Part shown: in pieces, positions 10,396 to 20,319 of the stretch
How the letters are laid out: each line of letters starts with the position of its first letter
Numbering within the stretch: the first letter of the stretch is position 1
Assembly: GCA_964035575.1 (NCBI GenBank)
Contig: OZ037857.1
Coordinates: 620,001 to 684,000, forward strand
Source: Rhynchopus sp. YZ270_cl-10
Taxonomy: Eukaryota > Euglenozoa > Diplonemea > Diplonemida > Diplonemidae
Direction of reading: 5' to 3'
DNA: 64,000 bases
Notes under the pieces: model-generated
Databases searched by the model: none
The model's input: only the letters and a program-made list of their open reading frames with translations
Told to the model about the DNA's origin: nothing
Made by a program: the position numbers and the translations under genes

Positions 10396-11874
10396 TTTAG
10401 GGGGGGTTGAAAGTTGGTAAGGGGGAATGGCTCTGTAGGGGGGGGGGGGGGGGGGGGGGCTAGGGGGATAAAGAAGTGTGTTTTGTTGTTTAAAATGAGG
10501 CAAATAATGAACACCTCGTTGTCTTTTGTTTAGTTTGTACGCTACCCACGTCAAATACGCGTAATTTGTGGCGACAATTTAGAATCTGTAATAGAAATGG
10601 GGAAGGGAAGAAGGAGACAGAGGGAAGGGTCATGGTAAAGAAGAAAAGAAGTGTGTCACTTTTGTTTGTATGTAATTCACAACCGAGTCTACTTTTTTGT
10701 TGTTGTAAGGAAAAAGGTAATGGTGTAAAAATAGTGTTGGGTGTGTGACGTTAAGGCAATGCTTGTCTACTGTTGATATTCGTTGGTGTTGTTGTAAAGG
10801 AACGTAATGGTATCGTTCAACACGTAGATGCCAAAAGAGGGCACAGTTCCGAGACTACCATTTGGGTAGACACAGAAGAACCGATAAAGACATGTCTCAG
10901 AGGAAAGTCTTCGAAAAGAGACAAAAGTCTTGAAAAGGGTGAATGTGCAAATAAGGGGCACACTCACGTTTCAGAAAATATACGACAAACAAGAAAAAAG
11001 GGGGAAAATGAACTCGAGAGTTTTGCACAAACGAGAGAACCCTGGGGGTGGTTATTAGAATAATATCAGTTTTTCTCTTCTTGTACCCTTTGCGATTGTA
11101 TCCAAGTATCGTGCCGTTGGGTGTTAACAAGAAAGAGGAGAATTGTGTACAGACGTTCGCAGACGTGTGTGTGTGTGAATGGAAACACAACAAATATTTG
11201 TTTGTGTGCCAAAACTCAAACCAAAAAAAACCTAGCAGGCAAGTGATTGCGAGTAGTGGCACACGTGACAGTCCTTTTTCCGAGACAAATAAATTTGTTT
11301 TTGAAAAAAAGAAGCAGAAGAAGAAAAGAAAAAGAGAGAGCACACGAATACAACCAAGTTTTCACCAATAGAGAAAACTCAGTTGGATGTGTCTCACTGT
11401 GTACACGCGTATCTTTTCAAAACAACGTTGGGGCAGCGAAGCAGCACTTTGCCACCTACGTGCAAACGAATGTTATAACAAGAAGACAAAAAAAAAACAG
11501 GAGGTGATAAGATGACCCCCAGCCTCTCATGCTGAGTCACCTTCATCACAACAAAGGGGTTAGTTCGACACTCCGCTGTATCAGGCACGGAGCACCAAAC
11601 AACTAGACTGTATCAGAAACGTTTTGGCAAGATGAACCCAAGCCTCACAGTGCTTGGCCACCTTATCAAATAGAAGACATTAGATGGGTCCTCCCCACCC
11701 CTCTTCACACAATCTGTGCAGAACACATGCCAGAAAGTGGGGGAGGAACACAGAGTATAAAAAATTGAGGTTTCGTTTTTTTTTTGTTTATGTGTTTGGA
11801 CAAAATCAGACACACATTATGTCACCCCAAACCCGAAGGCTTTTTGGGCTAAGATAGTATAGTATTTCGCTCTT

Positions 11875-13206
11875 CTAATTCGTGGCCCACCCGGTTGTGG
11901 GATCGCATTTTGTGAAGTTTGGGAGAGGACCCCATTGCCAGGATGGCTTCAGGATGCTGTTTGCCATCTTCGCGACTTCGGGGCAGAGCTTGCGTCCGTC
12001 GGGGTTGGTTGTCGGGCTGGGGTTGCCTGACCAGATGAATGCACCTCCATACCCATTCGCCTCAGCGTACTGCACAACAGATGTGTCCATCGCAAGCCCC
12101 TCCCAGGTGCCCCCCGCAGCCTGCTCACCAGGTTCAAACCCGATCATGATCTTGTTCTTCGGGACAGAGCCGTACCTCACAAAGTTGTCCATGATGGTGG
12201 TGAAGTTGAGTTTGATGTTCCCCGCGTCATACGCCATGATGTTGACCGCATCCAGATAGCGCCCCACATTCGGGTAAATCTTGTCACCTTCGTAATCCGT
12301 CGCAAAGGTGACATTCGGCTTCGGGCTGTCGGGGAGAAGGTAGTTCCATGGGTTCCCCTTCGGGAGGAATGCGTTGAACCGTGTGGTCCAGGTGACCTCA
12401 AAGAGGGGCACTGCGTTTGCCGCAATCTCCTTGCAGTATTTGATGTTGGTGTCGTAGTACGGCTGCATGTCCATTTGCTGCCAGGGCTCCAACTTTGCGT
12501 AGTCCGCCTGAAGCTGCACAACCGCGTCGTTCGCACGCTGCACCCACCCTGACTTGACAGTTGTTTCCAACTCTGTCTTCAATGTTGCAACCAAAGTGGA
12601 AAAGGGTCCAAATTCATCCGCAATCGCGGAGTAAGGTGTGAGGTGCTCGAAGTCCAGATCAACGCCGTCTGCGAAGGTCCAAAGAACCAACTTTGCTGCC
12701 AGCTTCGCCACCTTTGCTGCAGTCGCATTGTCGCCCATGCGTGCGAAGTCACTCCACCCCCCAAGCGAGATCTTGAAGCGCTTAGGCCCATCAGGGTGCA
12801 TCTTCGCCATCCGACCAGCCTCCATGATGCTGACGATACCCGGTGTTGGGGCCGTGGTGTCGGGGGTGATCGCCTGCGCGCCGTTCTTCCCTGCAGCGGC
12901 AAGGTAGATCGCTTTCCCATCCCACACTGGACAGGGTCCGCTTCCTGACGTCTCCGTGCTGTCGCAGCTCACCTGGTCAGGTGAAGGTGTTTCCGTCAAA
13001 AAGGTGAACCCATAGTTGATGTTGCTGTACGGTTTCGATGCGGTCAAGTATGCGGCAGGTTCGAAGCACCCCATGAGACAGTTGCCGGGGATGTTGTTGT
13101 CCCACCACTTCACGTCGACCCAGTCTTCCCAGTATCCAAGCAATGCCCCGCCTTCTGCACCATGCAGGCAACAGAAAAACACAAGCGCAATCACGTTGTA
13201 ATTCAT
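11875..13206 (-). CDS. Secreted GH18 chitinase-like protein, array copy 3
   Basis: The product is identical to array copies 1 and 2. This is the last chitinase copy, because the fourth unit ends before reaching one. The downstream hairpins are at 11629-11664 and 11504-11549. Confidence 0.9.
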   Translation of the reverse strand: MNYNVIALVFFCCLHGAEGGALLGYWEDWVDVKWWDNNIPGNCLMGCFEPAAYLTASKPYSNINYGFTFLTETPSPDQVSCDSTETSGSGPCPVWDGKAIYLAAAGKNGAQAITPDTTAPTPGIVSIMEAGRMAKMHPDGPKRFKISLGGWSDFARMGDNATAAKVAKLAAKLVLWTFADGVDLDFEHLTPYSAIADEFGPFSTLVATLKTELETTVKSGWVQRANDAVVQLQADYAKLEPWQQMDMQPYYDTNIKYCKEIAANAVPLFEVTWTTRFNAFLPKGNPWNYLLPDSPKPNVTFATDYEGDKIYPNVGRYLDAVNIMAYDAGNIKLNFTTIMDNFVRYGSVPKNKIMIGFEPGEQAAGGTWEGLAMDTSVVQYAEANGYGGAFIWSGNPSPTTNPDGRKLCPEVAKMANSILKPSWQWGPLPNFTKCDPTTGWATN

Positions 13207-14089
13207 TTTTGTGTCAGTTGAAAATAGGTTTCTGTGGAGGGGGTAGGAGTGGTGTTTATTCACTAGCAGTTAAAATGCAAAGAAAAGAAATGTCAACTTT
13301 AAGAGATGTTTTGTCATCCGACAAAGTACAGAAGAACGTACAAGGTGATAGAATAGCAAACACCCGCTAGGTACAGATGCATATGCCTAGGCGGAGAAGG
13401 GTAATAGGAAAAATTATCGACCGCAAATATGTTCGACCTTTTCAGGATTTCTGGATTTCCGGAAGTTCGACCCTTTTTGCGGTCGAACATTATTCCGATT
13501 ACGGTAAGTATAAAAGGTGTTCTGAAGTATTCTTGGCTTCTTTGTGTCAAACAGAACCTAGCGTATTCCGCGCAATGATCCAGAGAATGTTGGTCGTGCG
13601 TGTGGGACGGAAAGGTAATGTGTGACACAATGTATCAAGACAAGAAGAGGTCTCAAGTAAAACAACAATGGGAGAATCTGTGACAGACTTCTCGTGTGCA
13701 CAAATCTTGTTCACATGAATTTGCGCACAGAGCTAAAGGGCCTGGGACAGGCACCGAGAAAAGGGGAAAAGAAACCTGAAAAATACGTATGCTTCGAGTA
13801 CACACACATATTATGGGTTGCGAGGGGGAAAGAAGGGGGAAGATGCAAACGCGAAACAAAAGTATTTCAACATCTGCATTCAACAAATTGAGAGAGGAAA
13901 AAATATTTTTTTTTGAAAAAAAAAGAGGGGTTTCACCATGGTAGGCTAGAAGGATACTCCCCACTCATAATTTTTTTTTTCAAGGATGCGAAAAAAAAAG
14001 ACACGATAGTTGAACACTCTGAAGATATGAATCATTTTGCAAAGTCTAAGCCCCTCTGCTTAGCCCCCTCTGCAGTACTCTAAGCCTCT

Positions 14090-14941
14090 CTACTTCTTCT
14101 GCTCCGCCTCAGCCTCAGCCTCAGCCTCATCCTTCCTCCTCTTCTCATTGGCGTTCAATTCGTTGCCAACTTCCTCAAGGATTTTCTTTCCTGCCTCAAC
14201 TCTGTCCAGCTGAATAGCAGCTATCCCATCCACAAAGGTAGTCGCGTAGACGTCCTTTGCCACTTCCCCAAGCGAAAGGTTTGCGTGCAGCTTCTCCAGC
14301 ACACCTTTGTGTGCATCTGAGGTGTCGATCACTGCATCCTCTGGGTGCGCCGTGAGGTCTAAATCCTGGAACCCAGAAAGCTCGCTCTCCTTGTCGGCCA
14401 TCATGTAGGCAATGCAGGTCTCTCTGTCGACGAAGGGCTCCTTCGCCTGCCGAACCTCCTCCCAGAAGTGCTTCATTGTCCAGCCCTGGATTTTTGAGTA
14501 GGTTTCGAATCTGGCGACCTGGCGTTCGGCGAAACCGCGTTCAGAGACAAAGAGTTGTACGTATTTGAAGGGCGATGTGTCGTTGTTATCACGGAGCATC
14601 TGCGTGATGGTGTTTCTGCAGTAGTCGCGGGTGTTGGTGCGGTAGTTCGAAAAGGCAATCACAATGTTGCGCTCAGGGTGCTCCAGCGCAGCCTCGACAG
14701 TGCGTGTGCAGATCTGATGCAGGTACGGCTCCCACAGGGCTTGCTCGCATTCCTCCCCCTTGAACCACCCCTGAAACGCCTGCACCAGGTCTCCCGTGTT
14801 CTTCTTGTCAGTCGCGTCTCCAGTAAAAAAGGCACGATCCCCATCAATATGCAAAAAGTCATGTTCCGCACTCAAATAATCAGCGGTGAACGTCTTCCCA
14901 GCACCGGAGAGGCCAGTGAGCCATACAATTTGTCTGCCCAT
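14090..14941 (-). CDS. P-loop kinase-like protein, array copy 4 (promoter replaced)
   Basis: The coding sequence matches the other three copies. The C-tract before the start is only 8 long, and about 80 bases above the start codon (near 15023) the sequence leaves the array and becomes unrelated AT-rich repeat DNA. The chitinase gene that precedes the kinase in the other units is missing, so any promoter or polycistronic context supplied from there is lost. Expression may differ from the other copies. The post-stop hairpin is at 14039-14073. Confidence 0.8.
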   Translation of the reverse strand: MGRQIVWLTGLSGAGKTFTADYLSAEHDFLHIDGDRAFFTGDATDKKNTGDLVQAFQGWFKGEECEQALWEPYLHQICTRTVEAALEHPERNIVIAFSNYRTNTRDYCRNTITQMLRDNNDTSPFKYVQLFVSERGFAERQVARFETYSKIQGWTMKHFWEEVRQAKEPFVDRETCIAYMMADKESELSGFQDLDLTAHPEDAVIDTSDAHKGVLEKLHANLSLGEVAKDVYATTFVDGIAAIQLDRVEAGKKILEEVGNELNANEKRRKDEAEAEAEAEQKK

Positions 14942-15023
14942 TTTAGGGGGGGTTGAAAGTTGGTAAGGGGGAATGGCTCTGTAGGGGGGGGCTAGGGGGA
15001 TAAGGAAGTGTGTTTTGTTGTTG

Positions 15024-15594
15024 TTTTTTTCAAAAAATTCGTTGAACGTACTATTCCATTAGGGCAGGGGAAATAATGGAGAGAATCTTTCTTGTTTTCA
15101 AATTTTCGTCATTGTTTTTTTTTTCTCTCATTTTTTTTGTATGTTTCGTTCACATAACTAATCCATAGAAAGAAAGTGGGAGGGGTATATAAAGAACGCT
15201 TGAAAGATGAATGTGCCTCTCGTGCACACACAGCTTGAAGGGTGGGGTGAGGGGCAGTGTGTGTGAATACAGATATCTACTAGAGAGTAAAAAAAAGTTG
15301 TTGTTTTTTTTCCAATCTCGAATAAAACCACCTGATTTTGCCCCCAAAAAAAAAACGGGATTCGGGCCTATACGGCCTCTACGCAGCCTATACGGGCCTA
15401 TACGGCCCTTTACGCGCCTATACGCGCCTATACGCGGGGCCGAAAATCCAGAAAAAAAATTTTTTTTTGGGTGGGTTCTAGTGGGGGAAATTTTGTGGGT
15501 GAGGGTTGGGGTAACGTAAAAATGTTGGGAGTGGGTGCCCAAACCCTGGAACTTCACGCACATCTTCAGAATCCCCTTCCGGAGGGACAGAATG
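15024..15594. other. AT-rich repeat DNA after the array
   Basis: No gene is visible. It contains a dispersed hairpin (15203-15237) and, at about 15360-15440, a minisatellite of GGCCTATACGG/CGCGCCTATACG-type units that recurs at 16575-16672 and 54238-54300. Confidence 0.5.
15203..15237 (-). other. Dispersed hairpin, GTGC-stem variant
   Basis: It keeps the CTCTCGT loop (plus-strand sense) and the AAGATGA flank of the family. The inner stem is GTGC/GCAC instead of CTAAGC/GCTTAG. It lies between the array and the next plausible gene, on the same strand as the rest. Confidence 0.45.
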
Positions 15595-15897
15595 TCACAC
15601 GCTCGCAACACCCCTAAAATCGACAAAATGGATATCCCTCTTTCTCACACCGGGGTTGTTGCAACCGTTGCATAGAGGAAGGTACCCGTTTGGTTGCTTC
15701 TTATACAAGTCAGAGTAGCGCGTATGGGGATTCTGCTGCAAGTACTCCTTCACCAAACCAAGTGTGTGGATAAGTCCGACGCTTCGCGAAGGAAGGAGTA
15801 CAACACTACCATTCAACGATTTAACAAAATCATTGAATGGACTGCTAAACACTGGGCCGGGTGCAGTGGCCGCCTCAGAGACCCTTGTCATCGACAC
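15595..15897 (-). CDS. Unrecognised coding-like exon
   Basis: The open frame is about 100 residues with balanced composition, ending GVASV and a stop. The last 80 residues (from NDFVKSLNG to the end) look like real protein, with a CNGC segment and a short aromatic/basic run. The first residues are less convincing and may be intron, because a TTTAG acceptor-like site precedes the start of the better part. No family is recognised. A dispersed hairpin follows about 360 bases downstream, as with other genes here. It could be a terminal exon of a gene disrupted by the repeats around 16 kb. Confidence 0.3.
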   Translation of the reverse strand: MSMTRVSEAATAPGPVFSSPFNDFVKSLNGSVVLLPSRSVGLIHTLGLVKEYLQQNPHTRYSDLYKKQPNGYLPLCNGCNNPGVRKRDIHFVDFRGVASV

Positions 15898-15939
15898 CCC
15901 AACGCGGTTCCCTTTGCGGAAAATTTAGGCAGCTCGCTT

Positions 15940-16690
15940 CCATAACTTGTTCGCCAAGATCTTGCCAATCAGACGGCGTGTCGCGTCCTCCCACGTCATG
16001 TCGTCGGTCATCCTGATTGCCAGGTGCGAACATCAACGCTGATCTTCGGGCGAAAGAGCTGCTTCGTCGTCTTCTTGCGTCTCTTCGCATTGAGGCGCAG
16101 CCTCAACATCGTCATCGTCCAGTCGGTGGGTAGGACGGTGGAGAGGAGCGCCTAGCACATGACTGCAGCCAAACGGCCATCCACCCCGAGGGGTGGATGG
16201 CCGCTAGGCTGCAGTCATGTGTGAGGGTGTGCCACGGTGGGCTCGGACTTCCGCCAGGACTTTGTCGACCTCATGTGCCTGATCCCCGTACTCTGCGGAC
16301 GAAGTGGCATCAACTCATCCACCACAACTGGTTGTGAGGGAAGTATTCCTCAAAGAAATCCAGTCGTCAGCCTCTTCGTCACACAGCCCCCATGCCCAGT
16401 CGTCGTCTCCTTCCACGATCTCGTCATCCCAGAAAGCGACCTCCTCACCCTCCGCTTGGCGCAGCGGTGATGCCCGAACAAAGCAGGGCTGAAGGTGTCC
16501 CAGGGAGAGGGAAAAGAGTGGCTTTGGCGGGTTGTGGGGGATATATACACGTATAGAGGGGAAAATGGGTGGGGATGTGCCTTTACGGACCTATACGGGC
16601 CTATACAGGCTTATACGCGCCTATACGAGCCGATACGCGCCTTTACGCGCCTATACGCGCCTATACGCGGGGTAAAAATCAGGTGGTAAA
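15940..16690 (+). mobile_element. LINE 3' fragment, inverted relative of the 54-55 kb copy
   Basis: From about 16085 to 16685 this matches the reverse complement of 54232-54781. Shared parts are a degenerate coding stretch, a near-perfect 66-bp palindrome (16157-16222) and a minisatellite of CGCGCCTATACG-like units, ending at ATCAGGTGG. The other copy has a poly(A) tail and a target duplication, which identifies the family as a LINE. No clear poly(A) is seen here, and the 5' part is missing or decayed. Confidence 0.55.
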
Positions 16691-17581
16691 ATAAAAAATG
16701 GGGGACAAAATTCCATTCTCTAAATCACGTACATACGGACCACAGAAAGCCTAGCTGTTGCTTCTTGCGACAACAACGTCTGAGGTGTGGACCGATGCCT
16801 GCTATTTGTCTGAATAGAGGGGGTAAGGGGGTAAATTCAGCCGTCCTACATCCCTACATCATAGCTAAGTGTTTTTTTTTCTGTTTACCCAACAGGAAAA
16901 AAAAGCTAGTGAATTTCAACACAAATTTCATACACTTTTTACCGTACAAAATACAGTAGACCTCGTACTAAAATGTTTTTTTTCGAAATACTGAACTGTT
17001 TCATTAGGCCAGATTTCCATAGTGCAAAGTCGACTTCATTTAGACATGTACGCAAAAAGAAAAGCGTGAAGTGGAAAAGAAAAAGAAATATATACCCTCT
17101 AAACTGGAGAGAAGCAACAAAGCCCAGTATTTCACACACAGGAAAGGGGTGGTTGGGAGGGGGTGAGAGGTGATATATCAAAAAAAAAGGAAAAAGAAAA
17201 AGGCAAATAAAAAAAAATATGGCAAAAAGAAAATGACAGCCCTCAAACAAAACTATTTCGGTGGCGTGTGTTTTTTTAAAACCCCAATTTTTTCTCTTTT
17301 TTTTTTTTGAAAAATTTGGTTGTATTAGTAGCCAGCGTCGCCACCAAGCTACATCGCCGTCGGCACACTCCTCACTAGTTGCCCGCTTTCCGCATCCACC
17401 CGAGGGTTGCGCTCTACTAAGCTTTTGTTTTGTTTTGCATTTTTGAAAACTGAGGGTACTCTCATAGATGGACCACCATCTCTGTACGTACTCTTGACGC
17501 TTTTTGTTTTTGCCGTTCTCTTTTTTGCTTTTTTTTTTGCTTTTTTTGACAACTGTTATGTATTTCACAATTTTTTTTGAA
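16691..17581. other. AT-rich intergenic DNA
   Basis: Frequent A and T runs and no feature I can support. A long minus-strand open frame (17637-16939) is rich in phenylalanine, lysine and serine from homopolymers and is not believable as protein. Confidence 0.5.
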
Positions 17582-18656
17582 GGGCAAATTGCGATAACAC
17601 GTATACTTTTTGTTTCCATTTGCGATAACACGTACACAAAAAGTATACGTGTTATCGCGAAAAGTGGTCAAAAAAGTGTACGTGTTATCGCGAACAGTGG
17701 TCAAAAAAATGTACGTGTTTTCTCCTTCTAAGGTGCTCGCTCTCCATACCTAGACCCTCGAATTTTTTTTTTGGGACCCCCCTATAAGGGCTAATTTCGA
17801 CGATTTGAGGGCATTCAAAGCAAAATTTGGCACTTTTGAGCATCTGTGGGTGTCTAGAACGCGGTTGCGAGCACCCCGTTTTTTAGCGAAATATGTACGT
17901 GTTATCGCGAAAAGTGTTCAAAAAAATGTACGTGTGACATTCAGAAGACAGGGTCTGGTGGTAAATTTTGCGTATCCCTCTGTGTGGGCACTCACACTTG
18001 CGGTCATGTGCCACTGCGTGGGTCTGGGAACCAGACTTACGTACTTAAGGTGCACGAACACAGGGTCTGGTGGTAAATTTTGCGTAGTACTGTGACGTGG
18101 TACTGCGTGGGTCTGGGAATATGGGTACCTGGGTACAGGATATTTGTTGTCAAAGACATCTTCCACCATGCATTGAGGAGGGTAAGACAGTGGTCGCAGT
18201 TTCTACTTGATAGCATTACAACATTTAACTTCTCCACGGGGGTCTTGGGCCGTTCATTCGGTTATACCTTGACTAGCGGAAGAGGCCTTTTTGGTCTCTA
18301 GAATATCCGGTATTCCCGAACGGAGACACACTTTGTGTGTTACTACGACCTGGCAATTTCCAGCAGTAGGTTAAGTAATCTTTCTTGTAAATTGTTGGAT
18401 CATTATCTCCTCAGTGCATGAATGCCCCACGTGACTGGACACTTTTGTGTTTGTCATGTGGAGCTGTGGTTGCTCTTTCACGACTTTTTTCCTTGTACAC
18501 CAGTGTACCGTGTACCTGGGTACCTGGGTACCTGGGAAAACACGTACGTTTTTGTTCGCGAAAACACGTACACTTTTTTGCGATAACACGTATACTTTTT
18601 GTGTACGTGTTATCGCAAATCGAAAAAAAAAGTATACGTGTTATCGCAATTTACCC
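17582..18656. mobile_element. DNA transposon K, non-autonomous, with subterminal repeats
   Basis: The ends are inverted: GGGCAAATTGCG at the left and CGCAATTTACCC at the right. Both ends carry several direct and inverted copies of TGCGATAACACGTATAC or a close variant. The element is flanked by TTTTTTGAA on both sides, a 9-bp target duplication (or 8, given the T run). This suits a hAT- or Mutator-like element. No transposase is visible. The interior (17940-18500) resembles 45600-46080. Confidence 0.75.
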
Positions 18657-20319
18657 TTTTTTGAAAAAGAAACGCAGAAGAAAACAGATGTATCAATACA
18701 AGCTCACGTTCCCTGTTAGTGGGTGAACAATCCTAAACCTTAGACAATTCTGCTTGTCTAGGCTAGGAAGAGCCGACATCGAAGGTCTCACGGACACAGA
18801 GATACATCCAAAAAAAATAATAAAACAAAAGACACAAGGTATGTAACAAGAACAACTCACGGGAGAGAATGAGCAAACGAGAAAACAAAAAGGGAACTTC
18901 CGTGACAGACAGAAGAACACCAATAGCATACCCCTTCCCTCATGAGATTCGAATGCATGTCTCTCCCTTCGATAGTAGTGTTAGTGTAATATTTTATTTT
19001 CTGTTTGCCTTTTTTTCTTTTTTCGTTCCAGGAAACAACTGCAACAACTGTAACAACTGTAACAAAACGGGGTTGAAAAGAGAAAAAAAATACTTGAAAA
19101 AGGAAGGTATCCTTGTACACATTATCAGGATTTTGGAGTTTTTTTTTTGGTAATTTGGCGGCTTTATTTGAACCCCAAATATTTTTGGTTGACTGTATGC
19201 AAAAGTTCCTTCTTCAAAAAAAATAGAATAAAGAGTTATTGAAACGTGCTAAAACGCATCTCAGTCGACCACTAAGGGTGAGACGTGAGTGATCCGTACC
19301 GTAAGAGAACGGAGGCGGTTCACAACCGCTCGGCGAAAGTCACACAACCTCTTTACAAATAAAACCCCTCATTTTTTTTTGTCCTGTTGATAACGTTACT
19401 CTTGAAAAAATTTTAACAATCAGTTTTGTTTTGGTTAGTGTAGTGACTATTGTGTGGACCCCCCACCCCTACTCCCCCTCGAAATTGAGAGAGGAAACAA
19501 AAAAAACAAAGGTCCCCGATTTTCCCAGGAGACATAAAGTTCGCATGTGTGGGAATGGGAGGGGTTTGGAGGGACGACATTGTGTGACAATATAAAAAGG
19601 AGAAGGGGGTGAGAGGGGGTATAATAAAATAAAAATCAACACACAGAAAGATGCATGTGCCTCTCGTGCACAGACATCAAACAAAAGTACATAGTGAAAA
19701 AGATGAATTTTTTTTTTTGTTGTTGTTTGTTTCTTTTTTTTCTCTTCCTTTTTTATTTGTTTGTTTGTCATGGGGTCCATCCATGGTGTCTTTTTTTTGC
19801 ATTTTTCTTTTTTTGTCTGAGCTGCGAGCAGTGTAAAACCCTCCCCATATTTCCCCATTTTTTCTTTTTTTTCTTCTTTCGTTTTTGTTTTCAGCTCTCT
19901 CCTCACCTCACATCCACCTCTAAACCCCCACACCCCACGCAATTTGTTTTTGTTTTTTTTTTTTTTTTTTGAAAAATAATTTTTGCTGTCGAAAACCTAA
20001 AAAGGCCGCACAAAATGAAATTGGCGTTTCTAACCAACAACCGGGGCATGTTTTCCTTCTTTTGCATGAACAACAAAAAATGCCCTTTTTGTTTCCTTCA
20101 ATCAAAACACCCTCTTTTCCCACTCCTCTCCCCTTTATCAAAGACCAAGCCTTTCGGATTTGCCTATGGAGAGGGGAGGGATTGGGGCAGAAATTCTGAT
20201 TCCCTTCCTTTTCTGCAGATCATAAAAATAAATGGTTCGAACCTGGAGCGATTGCAGAGCATGGTCCACAAGGGGCAAAGGGGACACCGGCCTGCACGGA
20301 GCACGTATCGTGTGTCATT
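18657..20319. other. Intergenic DNA downstream of the WD40 gene
   Basis: No gene is supported. It holds a short CAACTGTAA-type repeat (19031-19065), an inverted repeat near 19312-19335 (GGCGGTT/AACCGC), a dispersed hairpin (19650-19678), and several T runs. Confidence 0.5.
19650..19678 (-). other. Dispersed hairpin, GTGC-stem variant
   Basis: In the plus-strand sense GATG/CATC forms the outer helix and TGTGC/GCACA the inner helix around a CTCTCGT loop. Both stems differ in sequence from the common form and still pair. Confidence 0.5.

Larger units (their letters stand above)
1..15023. repeat. Tandem array of a 4.5-kb kinase + chitinase unit
   Basis: Units begin at 1, 4547, 9091 and 13637, with unit lengths 4546, 4544 and 4546. 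Each full unit carries a P-loop kinase gene and a GH18-like gene on the minus strand, with about 1.5 kb and 0.9 kb of spacer. The translations are identical between units. The one difference I found is a G run upstream of the kinase: 22, 20, 22 and 8 residues. The fourth copy stops matching at about 15023, upstream of its kinase start, so the array ends inside that promoter region. The window opens inside the array, so the total copy number is unknown. Near identity means recent amplification or continuing gene conversion. Confidence 0.95.

Noticed and set aside
16939-17637. 232-codon open frame on the minus strand
   Set aside because: Composition is driven by T and A runs (F, K and S tracts). 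It has no motif, and part of it lies in transposon K.
20230-20300. GGTTCGAACC resembling a tRNA T-loop
   Set aside because: No acceptor stem, D-arm or anticodon arm can be formed around it. It lies in the WD40 3' region.
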